64,000 bases of DNA, from the NCBI GenBank assembly GCA_028284385.1, contig JANQRT010000022.1, forward strand, positions 186,001-250,000, given 5' to 3'. Shown in pieces: positions 54,717-63,714 of the stretch. The stretch comes from Opitutaceae bacterium. Lineage in GTDB: Bacteria > Verrucomicrobiota > Verrucomicrobiia > Opitutales > Opitutaceae. Made by a program: the position numbers and the translations under genes. The notes beneath the pieces are model-generated. The model made no database searches. It was not told where the DNA came from and worked only from the letters and a program-made list of their open reading frames with translations. Position 1 is the stretch's first letter, and each line of letters starts with the position of its first letter.

Positions 54717-55355
54717 TCACTTCTTCACAGGAATGTGGATGACGTGTTTTTCCTGGAATTCGTTTTCTTTGAAGAAATTCTGGATAGGGTAGATTGTAGG
54801 CTTTTCTTTGATACTTGCGAATTCTTCAGATAAATCACCGCCTTTGAGGTAGAGTACGCCGTTGGGAATTTCATTGTACGAAGAACGTTTCACTTTCTTT
54901 TGTATCCAATCCATGAATTTAGGGAGCTGGGTGACGGCTCTGGCGACGATGAAATCGAATTGGCGATCGACGTTCTCCGCTCGGGTCTGCTCAGCTGTAG
55001 TGTTTTGCAGGTTAAGTTTCTCTATGCAGTCTTGCACAACCTTGACTTTCTTTCCGATGGAATCGATGAGATGCAAGCGGCAATCAGGATAGAGAATGGC
55101 AAGGGGAATACCTGGAAAGCCGCCTCCTGTGCCCACGTCAAGGATACTCGTTTTGGATGTGAATTGGATAACTTTGGCGATGGCTAGAGAATGGAGAATG
55201 TGGCGCAAAGGCAGATTTTCGATATCGGTTCGAGCGATGAGATTTATCTTCTGATTCCAGTCGATGATAAGTTCTGTGAAACCGACGAGCTTTTGGCGTT
55301 GTTCGGGAGAGAGTTCAGGAAAACAATCGAATACAATCTGAAGATCGGCCGGCAT
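54717..55355 (-). CDS. rsmG: 16S rRNA (guanine-527-N7)-methyltransferase
   Basis: 212 residues. The N-terminal helices contain LSPEQRQKLVGFTELIIDWN, then INLIARTDIENLPLRHILHS, and SAM motif I ILDVGTGGGFPGIPLAILYP, all RsmG signatures. A later FIVARAVTQLPKFMDWI corresponds to the substrate region. It methylates G527 in the 530 loop. The stop at 54717 lies 9 nt from the right end of the GxxExxY element. Divergent from tag, with a short shared promoter region. Confidence 0.94.
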   Translation of the reverse strand: MPADLQIVFDCFPELSPEQRQKLVGFTELIIDWNQKINLIARTDIENLPLRHILHSLAIAKVIQFTSKTSILDVGTGGGFPGIPLAILYPDCRLHLIDSIGKKVKVVQDCIEKLNLQNTTAEQTRAENVDRQFDFIVARAVTQLPKFMDWIQKKVKRSSYNEIPNGVLYLKGGDLSEEFASIKEKPTIYPIQNFFKENEFQEKHVIHIPVKK

Positions 55356-55437
55356 TGGTGACGGGTATTCGGGATTGATGCGCGTTTGGCAAGAGGGAAG
55401 CGTTGACCAATTAAATTCAAGCGTTTCAAATTTTCCT

Positions 55438-56016
55438 ATGAGTTCTGACGATTTGCCTAGATGCGCGTGGCCGATGGATGATCCTTTGATGATCGAATAT
55501 CATGACAAAGAGTGGGGCGTTCCGGTGCATGATGATCGAAAGTGGTTCGAGTTCATCGTGCTAGACGCTTTTCAGGCAGGACTGTCCTGGCGAACGGTGC
55601 TGCATAAACGTGAAGCGTTTCGAAAAGTCTTTCATAATTTCGAACCTGAGAAAGTAGCCAAGATGTCTGAGAAAGAACTCGAGCAAGCTCGACAAAATCC
55701 AGCCATCATTCGCAATCGCCTGAAAATCTGGGGATCGGTTAAGAATGCCAAAGCCTTTCTCAGCCTACAGGAACGTCATGGATCGTTTAATACGTTTATT
55801 TGGTCATTTACCGAAGGAAAGACTATTAACAACAAATGCAAAACAGTGGATGATATTCCGGCCTCGACGCCGTTATCGGACGAGATCAGCAAAGCTCTGA
55901 AGAAGGAAGGTATGACCTTTGTGGGCACGACGATTTGCTATGCTTTTCTTCAAGCAGGTGGAATAGTGAATGATCATCTGGTAAGCTGCTTTAGGCATAA
56001 GGAATGCGGGAGTTAA
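55438..56016 (+). CDS. tag: DNA-3-methyladenine glycosylase I
   Basis: 192 residues from the ATG at 55438; an upstream frame start at 55375 overlaps the rsmG leader and lacks family residues. The start CAWPMDDPLMIEYHDKEWGV carries the zinc-ligand Cys and His; the active-site and base-recognition region is FEFIVLDAFQAGLSWRTVLH. The C-terminal IVNDHLVSCFRHKECG supplies the other zinc ligands (H and C). The enzyme excises 3-methyladenine from alkylated DNA. It lies between the two copies of the GxxExxY element. Confidence 0.95.
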   Translation: MSSDDLPRCAWPMDDPLMIEYHDKEWGVPVHDDRKWFEFIVLDAFQAGLSWRTVLHKREAFRKVFHNFEPEKVAKMSEKELEQARQNPAIIRNRLKIWGSVKNAKAFLSLQERHGSFNTFIWSFTEGKTINNKCKTVDDIPASTPLSDEISKALKKEGMTFVGTTICYAFLQAGGIVNDHLVSCFRHKECGS

Positions 56017-56030
56017 TGAATAGATTTGGG

Positions 56031-56249
56031 TCAACGCTTCGCTTGATGCCGCATACGCGACAGCAGGATGGCTTCGCCAACAGGATTTTATTTATTGTAC
56101 TGTCGCTTAAATTTTCTTGAGATTCCATAAACCAAACTCAACTCCAACACTTGAATGCTTCAATCCCAAATTGGAACATCCTGTTGTTCTTCGCAGAAGG
56201 ATATCCTGTTCCCGCTAGTGCGGCATCAAGCGAGCGCAGCGAGTTTTGA
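56031..56249 (-). mobile_element. Internally deleted inverted copy of the GxxExxY element (MITE-like)
   Basis: Read on the minus strand, this 219-nt unit starts TCAAAACTCGCTGCGCTCGC, then has a CCGC/GCGG hairpin, GGGAACAGGATATCCTTCTG, a gene-start remnant TTGGTTTATGGAATCT, and then jumps to the gene-end remnant AAGCGACAGTACAATAAATA, followed by ATCCTGTTGGCGAAGCCATC, a GTCGC/GCGGC hairpin and AAGCGTTGACCC. It thus keeps both ends of the element at 54163-54708 but lacks about 330 nt of the gene. It fills the convergent gap between tag and the COG2509 gene, abutting the latter's stop codon. Confidence 0.75.
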
Positions 56250-56250
56250 C

Positions 56251-57837
56251 TTATTCACCCTCGCAAGCGGCTTCGGCGCAGCGGAGGCCGTCGAGGGCGG
56301 CTGATACGATGCCTCCGGCATAGCCGGCTCCTTCGCCGCAAGGAAAAAGACCTTTCAATTGGGGATGTTGCAGGCTGGCTTCCTCGCGAGGGATCCGGAT
56401 GGGTGAGCTAGTGCGGGTTTCGAAGCCAATGAGGCAGGCCTCATTGGCTATATAGTCCGGCATTGTTTTTCCAAAATGCAGGAGACCGGCTTTCATTCGA
56501 TCGGCGATGCTCGATGGAAGCAGTTCATGTAGTGGAGCACTGGATATGCCGGGAAAATAGCTTGTTTTTGGCAGGTCTGGTGAAAGTCGATTTTCTAGAA
56601 AGTCGACAACGCGTTGAGCTGGAGCCTTTTGCTTGCCGCCGCCGGTTCGAGAAGCGATTTGCTCGAGAGATTTCTGATAGGCAATACCTGCTAGAACGCC
56701 GTGCTCTTTGGCGAGTTTTTCCGTATCCGAACTTTCGATAGTTACAACCAAGCCGCTGTTGGCGAAGGGCGAATCACGTCTGGCAAGAGACATGCCGTTG
56801 ACTACGACTTCATCGTTTTCGGTAGCCGCTGGAACGATAAATCCTCCTGGGCACATGCAAAAGGAGTAAACGCCACGATTTTCAATGGTTGTGGCGAGTT
56901 GGTAGCTGGCGGCAGGTAGAACACGCGGTCTTTCCGCGTCTCTAGAAAGATGATACTGAATGCTGTCAATCAGAGGTTGCGGGTGCTCGATGCGAACTCC
57001 CATGGCAAAGGTCTTCGGTTCAAGGAGCAGGTTTTCAGCATGCAGCAGTTTGAAAATGTCGCGAGCGCTATGACCTGTGGCAAGAACTACGGCATCTCCG
57101 ATGTATTCATCTCCGGATACGGTGGCCACGCCTTTGAGATTGGAGCCATTTGGGCTTCGGAGAAGGCGACTGACTCGACTTTCGAAATGGACTTCGCCTC
57201 TTGCGTCGAGAATGGATTGTCTCATCGCCTTCACTACATTCGGGAGGAGATTGGAGCCAATGTGAGGGTGGGCCTCGGTTAGAATTTGTCGTGGAGCCCC
57301 ATGAGCCACGAGTGTTTCGTAGACGTATCGGACGGATCCACGTTTGGTAGCTCTTGTGTAGAGTTTTCCGTCGGAGAAGGTGCCGGCCCCTCCCTCTCCA
57401 AAGCAATAATTGGAGTCTTCGATGACACGGCCTTCCCTTAAAATGGGAGCCAGATCAAATCGTCGTCGACTTGCGTCTTTTCCTCTTTCGAGAATGATGG
57501 GCTTCCAGCCAAGCTCTATTGCTTTCAGGGCGGCAAACATCCCTGCTGGACCACAACCGACGATTACCAGCGTTTTCGCGTTTCTAGGTACTTTGGGAAA
57601 ATTCGGTTCCAGTTTTGGCTCTGGGGGGAGACTGCCATCTAGAGAAGCCTCGAGACTTAGACCGATTTTTATGATTTTTCGTCGCGCATCGATTGATCGC
57701 TTAAGTAGACGTATTTCACCGATGCGGCTTAATTCGACTCCGAGCTTTCGCGCGACTGCTTTGCGCCACTTCGCTTCGTCGTCCGCCTCTTCTAGAGGCA
57801 GTGAAATGTTTACCTTGTGGATCGCCGTGTCGCCCAT
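56251..57837 (-). CDS. COG2509-type FAD-dependent oxidoreductase
   Basis: 528 residues. A short N-terminal segment (residues 1-75) that is not FAD-binding and looks like the Rhs-type leader of this family is followed by the fingerprint TLVIVGCGPAGMFAALKAIE with the acidic E (IILERGKD) and GEGGAGTFSDGKLYTRATKR, a strong family signature. VVLATGHSARDIFKLLHAEN and C-terminal LFPCGEGAGYAGGIVSAALD complete it. Members are uncharacterised NAD(P)/FAD-dependent dehydrogenases related to BFD-type enzymes. It is a single-gene unit, downstream neighbour of the MacB-like pair. Function unknown. Confidence 0.92.
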   Translation of the reverse strand: MGDTAIHKVNISLPLEEADDEAKWRKAVARKLGVELSRIGEIRLLKRSIDARRKIIKIGLSLEASLDGSLPPEPKLEPNFPKVPRNAKTLVIVGCGPAGMFAALKAIELGWKPIILERGKDASRRRFDLAPILREGRVIEDSNYCFGEGGAGTFSDGKLYTRATKRGSVRYVYETLVAHGAPRQILTEAHPHIGSNLLPNVVKAMRQSILDARGEVHFESRVSRLLRSPNGSNLKGVATVSGDEYIGDAVVLATGHSARDIFKLLHAENLLLEPKTFAMGVRIEHPQPLIDSIQYHLSRDAERPRVLPAASYQLATTIENRGVYSFCMCPGGFIVPAATENDEVVVNGMSLARRDSPFANSGLVVTIESSDTEKLAKEHGVLAGIAYQKSLEQIASRTGGGKQKAPAQRVVDFLENRLSPDLPKTSYFPGISSAPLHELLPSSIADRMKAGLLHFGKTMPDYIANEACLIGFETRTSSPIRIPREEASLQHPQLKGLFPCGEGAGYAGGIVSAALDGLRCAEAACEGE

Positions 57838-57932
57838 GAGAATAAGCGACTCTTGATGGTGGAATTATTCCCTTAGGTCGAGCCGGATTTTCAGGGTCCG
57901 GAAATGATGGATAGAGCGATTTCTTCGATCCT

Positions 57933-60386
57933 CTATTCGGTTCGCAAGGCCTGTATGGGATCGATTTTAGAGGTTCTCAGGGCCGGTATTCCCGAAGCCA
58001 GAAAATTGAAGAAGAGTATCACGATAACGGTTACAAAATAGATAAATGCTGGGTAGGTGAAATTGCCCATATCGAGAGTGCCTTTTAGAAAATTACTAAT
58101 AGCGTGCCCCAACAAGACTCCGAGAAGAAGACTTATGCCGACTTGCAGATAGTTTTGCTGCAAGACCATCCGAGCGATGCGATTGCCGTTTGCCCCTAGG
58201 GCCATGCGGATCCCGAATTCCCGTTTCTTTTGCCGAGCCGACAAGCTAATCACGGCGTAGAGCCCTACGCTTGCCTTGAACAGGGCCACAAGCCCGAAGA
58301 TTCCGAACATGCGCGTGACGATATTCAAACCTGCCTGGCCAATATCCATCACTTCCTCCATGGTGCGGAACGGACTTTGGGGCGCTAGGACAGGCGAGAG
58401 CATTCGTATTTCGTTTCTGGCTACAGGAATCCATCGATGTGGATCTCCTTTACCCGTGATCATGACGCTCATGCCACGGGAAATTCTCTGGGCGAAGGGT
58501 AGGAAGATCTCCGCTATTTCACTACGTGGCGTCCCGGGTAGTGGACTCGCTCTTAAATCGGGTACCACTCCCACAACGGTAACCCAACCATATTCATTAA
58601 AGCCGTTTCCTTTGATGAGTATTCTTTTTCCTAGAGCCGACTCCTGAGGAAAAAAGCTTTGGTCGAACGACTTGTTGACGAGGCAAACTTTCTGAGTATC
58701 TGCGGTGTCAGTGAGCTGAAAGGCTCTTCCTTCCAGTAATTCAAGCTTGAATACGTCCATGAAGCCATCGGTTATGGCATTTATCATGGTGAGGGGTCGC
58801 GCGTCATCACGATCTTGGTCATAAACGATACCTTCGATTTCAAAACGTCGCCGCATCGCTCCCATTCCATTGAAAGCCGTGGTGAAGCCAATAGCGTCGA
58901 TACCATCTTGGCCGTCGAGGTTTCGCTTCAGATTATCATAGAATTGTTTGACGTCCGAATTTTCCGGGAAGCCTCCTCCGGCATTCAACTGAATTCTCGC
59001 GGTGAGTATGCGTTCAGGCTCGTATGGCAAGGGACGATTCGTGATGTAGTGGGTAATCAAGATCATCGACAGCGCGGTAAGGAGCAAGGCGCCGGACAAG
59101 GCAATTTGAAAAGAGGTCAGAAGCTTGCTCAGCTTTCCGATGAATAGGCTCGAAGAGGTTCTCGAGTCGTCTTTCAATATATCGAAATTATCGATACGCG
59201 AGGCTCTCAATGCTGGAATGATGCTTGATACGAGTGTGGCTAGAATAGCGGCTCCTAGGACAAAGCTGACTACTTTGATGTCGAAATTCAAGTGCCACCA
59301 GTAGGGGAGATTGTTGTCGATCAGCATTTGCCACATCCAGTCGCAGCCCCATCGCGCGATAAGCAGTCCGAACAGCGATCCGACAATCGATATCATAAAA
59401 CCGTCGAGGACAACCTGTCCTAAAAGCTGTTTTCGAGAGGCGCCAACGGCATTGCGGATGGCAAGCTCATGCAAACGTCTCGAAGCTCGAGCCATAATCA
59501 AGTTGGAAACATTGGCGCAGGAAATGAGAAGAACAAGGAACGCGCAGAAGAGCATCAGGTAGAGAATTTGAACTGAGTCCCGTCCCAGCACTTCGTCGTT
59601 GTAGGTTTTGAAATCGATCCTTGTCTTGTCGGCGTTGGTGTCGGGAAACGAGGTGGCAATCCTCTCGCTGATGGTGTTTAGTTCGGTTTGCGCTTGGTCT
59701 AGCGAGTAACCACTTCTTAAATACCCAATGACTTCGAGGTAAGGCGAGCGGTTGCGATCCCTTCCTATGGATTCCGGCCATTCGGTAGGGAGCCACATGT
59801 CTTGCCTTTCGGGAAAAGCGAATCCAAGTGGCATGATACCTACGATGGTATGGGCATCGCCGTTTATGAGAACTTGTTTTCCAATGACATCCGTATTGCC
59901 GCCCAATTGTTCCTGCCAAAGGAAATGGGAGATGATTGCAACACGATCGGCTCCTTCGGCCACGTCCTCTTTGGTGAATCCGCGTCCCAGCTGTGGCGGC
60001 ATATTCAGCGCGTCAAAGAAATTGTAGGACACTCGAGCCCCGTCGTATCGATCAGGAAACACCTCGCTGTTGGGGACGGCAAAGGAAGGGCGGTTGGTGT
60101 TGTATCCAATTAGATGTTCGAAGGTCTTACTCTCTTCCCGAAAAATCTTGTAGTCATGAACGCTGATCGCCTCTACGCGCATTCGAACGCCTTCAATCCT
60201 TTCCCATTCCAGATGGTAGAGGGTCTCCTTTTTGGACAAACCGACGTCGCTCCACATGAAGCCGTTTACCAAGGTAAACATCATTACAACCAAGCCTAGG
60301 CCTACCGACATGACTGAAATGGCCATTAGACTTGAGCTTGGATTCTTTTTAAATAGGCGGAAGTTGAATTTGAGGTCCCTGATCAT
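57933..60386 (-). CDS. MacB-like/FtsX-type ABC transporter permease
   Basis: 817 residues of the long two-module type (ADOP-like). The N-terminal TM helix (LMAISVMSVGLGLVVMMFTL) precedes a periplasmic MacB_PCD domain, then an FtsX module with TMs (ILYLMLFCAFLVLLISCANV), RASRRLHELAIRNAVGASRK, a second periplasmic domain and a second FtsX module ending SLSARQKKREFGIRMALGAN and ASGIPALRTSKIDPIQALRT. Such permeases work with one ATPase in efflux or lipoprotein/mechanotransmission systems. It is 39 nt downstream of the ATPase gene, so they form a two-gene operon. No MFP gene is nearby. Confidence 0.92.
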   Translation of the reverse strand: MIRDLKFNFRLFKKNPSSSLMAISVMSVGLGLVVMMFTLVNGFMWSDVGLSKKETLYHLEWERIEGVRMRVEAISVHDYKIFREESKTFEHLIGYNTNRPSFAVPNSEVFPDRYDGARVSYNFFDALNMPPQLGRGFTKEDVAEGADRVAIISHFLWQEQLGGNTDVIGKQVLINGDAHTIVGIMPLGFAFPERQDMWLPTEWPESIGRDRNRSPYLEVIGYLRSGYSLDQAQTELNTISERIATSFPDTNADKTRIDFKTYNDEVLGRDSVQILYLMLFCAFLVLLISCANVSNLIMARASRRLHELAIRNAVGASRKQLLGQVVLDGFMISIVGSLFGLLIARWGCDWMWQMLIDNNLPYWWHLNFDIKVVSFVLGAAILATLVSSIIPALRASRIDNFDILKDDSRTSSSLFIGKLSKLLTSFQIALSGALLLTALSMILITHYITNRPLPYEPERILTARIQLNAGGGFPENSDVKQFYDNLKRNLDGQDGIDAIGFTTAFNGMGAMRRRFEIEGIVYDQDRDDARPLTMINAITDGFMDVFKLELLEGRAFQLTDTADTQKVCLVNKSFDQSFFPQESALGKRILIKGNGFNEYGWVTVVGVVPDLRASPLPGTPRSEIAEIFLPFAQRISRGMSVMITGKGDPHRWIPVARNEIRMLSPVLAPQSPFRTMEEVMDIGQAGLNIVTRMFGIFGLVALFKASVGLYAVISLSARQKKREFGIRMALGANGNRIARMVLQQNYLQVGISLLLGVLLGHAISNFLKGTLDMGNFTYPAFIYFVTVIVILFFNFLASGIPALRTSKIDPIQALRTE

Positions 60387-60425
60387 TTTTAGAGAGAGAA
60401 GTGTGGTGAAAGGGTTTGAGGGGAT

Positions 60426-61172
60426 TTATTGTTCGTTTGCAGTATCGCTTATGACTCGACCGTCGAAGAGCTGGATTACTCGCGAAGCGAAACTGTTATG
60501 GCGTTCATCGTGGGTGACCATGCAGATGGTAGCTCCTGCCTGATGTAGTTGAGAAAGCATTTCCATCACATGCTCTCCGTTTTTCGAATCGAGATTTCCC
60601 GTCGGCTCGTCTGCCAAAAGGATTCGTGGACTTCCTGCCAAGGCTCGAGCGACGGCGACGCGTTGTTGTTGTCCGCCTGAAAGCTGACTGGGCAAGTGCT
60701 TGAGCCTGTGAGCCATCTGGGTCTTTTCAAGCGCTTCCAAAACGCGCTGATCACGTTCCTTTTTGGGCATGCCACGGTAGACGAGCGGCAGCTCGACATT
60801 CTCCTGGACCGAGAGATCTCCGATCAGGTTGAAGCTCTGAAAGATGAAGCCGACTTCTCGATTTCGAATACGAGCCCGATCATTTGCTCCAATGTCTTCA
60901 ACGGATTGGCCATTCAGTCTGTAGGCTCCTGCCGTAGGCTGATCCAGCAGTCCGATGATTGAGAGAAGAGTCGATTTTCCGCAGCCCGAAGGTCCTGCTA
61001 TAGAGACGAATTCGCCTTCTCCTATCGTCAAGTAGACACCCGTGAGGGCGCGTGTTTCAATTTCGTCGGTAAGAAAGGTTTTCTCGATACCTTCCATGGC
61101 GATTACGTCGCGTGTCGACGTGTCGCTCCGATTTTCCTGTAGCAGATCTATCGTTCCTGTCATGATTCCCAT
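60426..61172 (-). CDS. MacB/LolD-like ABC transporter ATPase
   Basis: 248 residues. Walker [10 protein letters not shown] (60-68), signature LSGGQQQR, Walker [13 protein letters not shown] and the H-loop MVTHD are intact. The insertion around [20 protein letters not shown] is that of the MacB/LolD/FtsE subfamily. An N-terminal tail of about 20 residues precedes the core. It energises the large permease encoded next to it. The next gene upstream (fused sugar transporter) ends 205 nt away. Confidence 0.94.
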   Translation of the reverse strand: MGIMTGTIDLLQENRSDTSTRDVIAMEGIEKTFLTDEIETRALTGVYLTIGEGEFVSIAGPSGCGKSTLLSIIGLLDQPTAGAYRLNGQSVEDIGANDRARIRNREVGFIFQSFNLIGDLSVQENVELPLVYRGMPKKERDQRVLEALEKTQMAHRLKHLPSQLSGGQQQRVAVARALAGSPRILLADEPTGNLDSKNGEHVMEMLSQLHQAGATICMVTHDERHNSFASRVIQLFDGRVISDTANEQ

Positions 61173-61377
61173 TCTTTTTGAAATCCGGTGCGGAGGAGTC
61201 CGCCGGAATTCGTTCCTATGTCATTGCTTTTGGAAACGGGATTTGGATTACCGCGAAGTCCCTACGATTGTAAGGCCAGTAAACCTAGTCCGCTCCCTGA
61301 TTTACACTACAAATTCCTTCCGCCAAAGGTTGCGCTTTTTTTCACTAGGCTAGAAAAAATCTGCTATAGACGGGGGG

Positions 61378-63672
61378 TCACCACTGTTCCGCTACGCGGC
61401 TCTCGTCATTCACGGACGTTTCATAGTAATAGTGAGAGCAGGGTATGAAGATGTCCTTGGGAATTTCTTCTCCTTCGAGGTACTTGATAAAAGCCTCCAC
61501 GGTTCCGAGGGCCATTTTGGCAGGAAATTGCTGAGGGCTATCGTAGAGTTTCTTTTCGAATACCGCCTGTTTGCCCGCAGGCGAGGCATCGAACCCTATG
61601 ATAGTTATCTGATCGAGTTTTCCGGCTTTGGTTGCGGCCGCGTGGGCTCCGAGAGCTGAGGGATCGTTGATCGCGAAAATGCCAACGATGTTCGGATGAG
61701 CTTGAAGCAGGTCGGTTGCTACGGCGTATCCATCATTTCGATTCCCTTTGCCGGAAAGCTCGGTGACTATCTTGAGCTTGCTATTGTTTTCCTTGAGGTA
61801 GTCTTTGAATCCGTCCGCTCGATAGATGCATGACGTCACCTCGGGGTAGGAAAGGATGGCGATTTCGCCGCGATCTCCTGTCGCTTCCATCATGCTTTTC
61901 GCCGCGAGCAAGCCTCCTTGATAGTTATCGCTACCAATGTGAGAGACCAGAAGCGCATTGGCCTCTTCGTCAGTCACTTGAATGTCGAATGTGAATACAG
62001 GAATACCCACTTCGGCCGCCTTTTTCACGCCTTCGCCTGCCGCTCTTGAGTTAGCTGGATTGAGAAAAATGGCGTCGTAGCCTTGAGCGGCAAAATCGGC
62101 GAGTTGATTGTTTTGTTTGGCGGCATCCATCTCGCCACTTAAAGCCACAAACTCGTATCCATATTTCTCTGCTTCCTCTGACATGACGTTGGCGATTAGC
62201 TTGAAGAAGGGATTAGTGAGGTCCATGCAGGTCATCCCGATTTTCCCTTTGCTTTCGCTTTTTCCAAAGGCGGGCGTAAAGATAACTGCTAAAATGAGGA
62301 GAGCGGCTCCTGAGCCCGCTATGGCAAATTTGGCGAATTGAGGATTGCGAGCTATCGCTTTACGAGATGAGTCGGAACTACGTAGTTTGTCCAGCAATAC
62401 GGCTACTAGAATCACGCCACCCAGTACTACTTGTTGCGTGTAGCTCTCAATGCCCAGGAGGTTCATTCCGTTCTGAAGCACGGATATGATGAAAGCTCCA
62501 ATCAAAGTACCGAGAATACGACCAGTGCCACCGGAGAGACTGGTTCCGCCGACCACGACCGCGGCGATCACGTAGAGTTCGTACATCACTCCCATGTTGG
62601 GAGCGCCGGTGTTGATTTGAGATACCTGGATGGCTCCTCCCAAGCCAGCTGCAAGTCCGCTTACGACATAGACGAATGGAATGACGAAACCTATAGGCAC
62701 GCCAGACAGTCGAGACGCCTCTTCATTCCCTCCCACCGCGTAGATGTATCGCCCCATGCGAGTGTAGCTCATGAAAATATGGGCAATCGCGTAGAGAACG
62801 ACCAACAGTATCACTGTATTGGGTACGCCGAGTAATTTTCCTTGGCCCAGCCAGGTCAGGCCTTTGGGCACTTGGTAGATCGAGAAGCCTCCGGTGATTA
62901 GAAAAGAGAGACCCCTGGCCATCATCATGATGCCAAGCGTCGTGATAAAGGGAGCCACCTTAAACCGATGCACGATCCATCCGCCAAATCCTCCGATCAA
63001 ACCACAGGCCAAAATGCCAACCAGAAACCCAAGCCAAACCGCGCTAGCCCCCGCTTCCAAACCTCCCATTCCTTTCATGATGCTCGTTCCGATGACGGCG
63101 GAAAGGGCGATGAGGCTGCCGACCGATAGGTCGATGCCCCCAGTCATGATCACCATCGTCATGCCGATGGCGATGATGGCGATTACTACGATTCGGTCGA
63201 CGATGGCCAGGAGATTGGACTTCTTAAGAAAGTCTGGCCAAACATAGGATTCAGGTACAAGGATTTTCGCATCATTAAACTTTGGATACCTATCTTCTAT
63301 TTGACTTATGATTCTCCATTTGAGCAGAGATCTGGTAGTAGCCATTACCTGTAGCGGTTCATCCTCCGCATGCAGTACATCTAAGGCTCTTCTGAGATCT
63401 AGAGGTTTTCCTATAATCGTTTTCGTGTTGGAGTAGCCATTTTCAAGTAGCGATTCGGACAAGCTGCTAGCGAAGTCTTCAGATTCGGTGTTGGCTGCCC
63501 CCGCCACGAAAATCATAGCTTCCTTATCGTACTTTGTCGTAATGGCTTCTTGGATTTCTCGTACCGCTGCATCGCCCGACGCCGTTTGCTCGTTTAGAGT
63601 CAGCACGCTAAAAAGCGCGCAAAGTCCAATCAGAACAAAGACGATTCCGTAGTTTTCTAAGGCTTTTTTCAT
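61378..63672 (-). CDS. Sugar ABC transporter: permease fused to its substrate-binding protein
   Basis: 764 residues. TM1 (9-25) is followed by about 120 extra extracytoplasmic residues (30-150) of unknown fold. Then comes an RbsC-type permease (158-430) with AIGMTMVIMTGGIDLSVGSL, APFITTLGIMMMARGLSFLI and YVIAAVVVGGTSLSGGTGRI. A further TM (449-467, SGAALLILAVIFTPAF) tethers a complete periplasmic binding protein (476-764) starting GKIGMTCMDLTNPFFKLIAN and containing AIFLNPANSRAAGEGVKKAA, SHIGSDNYQGGLLAA and GIFAINDPSALGAHAAATKA. Binding protein sequence is of the ribose/galactose class. The ATPase gene precedes it by 42 nt. A tethered receptor is uncommon for this family. Confidence 0.93.
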   Translation of the reverse strand: MKKALENYGIVFVLIGLCALFSVLTLNEQTASGDAAVREIQEAITTKYDKEAMIFVAGAANTESEDFASSLSESLLENGYSNTKTIIGKPLDLRRALDVLHAEDEPLQVMATTRSLLKWRIISQIEDRYPKFNDAKILVPESYVWPDFLKKSNLLAIVDRIVVIAIIAIGMTMVIMTGGIDLSVGSLIALSAVIGTSIMKGMGGLEAGASAVWLGFLVGILACGLIGGFGGWIVHRFKVAPFITTLGIMMMARGLSFLITGGFSIYQVPKGLTWLGQGKLLGVPNTVILLVVLYAIAHIFMSYTRMGRYIYAVGGNEEASRLSGVPIGFVIPFVYVVSGLAAGLGGAIQVSQINTGAPNMGVMYELYVIAAVVVGGTSLSGGTGRILGTLIGAFIISVLQNGMNLLGIESYTQQVVLGGVILVAVLLDKLRSSDSSRKAIARNPQFAKFAIAGSGAALLILAVIFTPAFGKSESKGKIGMTCMDLTNPFFKLIANVMSEEAEKYGYEFVALSGEMDAAKQNNQLADFAAQGYDAIFLNPANSRAAGEGVKKAAEVGIPVFTFDIQVTDEEANALLVSHIGSDNYQGGLLAAKSMMEATGDRGEIAILSYPEVTSCIYRADGFKDYLKENNSKLKIVTELSGKGNRNDGYAVATDLLQAHPNIVGIFAINDPSALGAHAAATKAGKLDQITIIGFDASPAGKQAVFEKKLYDSPQQFPAKMALGTVEAFIKYLEGEEIPKDIFIPCSHYYYETSVNDESRVAEQW

Positions 63673-63714
63673 GATATGAATTGTATCATAAATTTCGTTA
63701 CTGAACTTAAATGA

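Noticed and set aside
55391-55406. GAAGCGTTGACC near the tag start as another element end
   Set aside because: Only about 12 nt match the GxxExxY element end and no hairpin or block order is present.
57107-57406. Minus-strand frame of 99 residues
   Set aside because: Alternative frame of the COG2509 gene with R- and S-rich translation.
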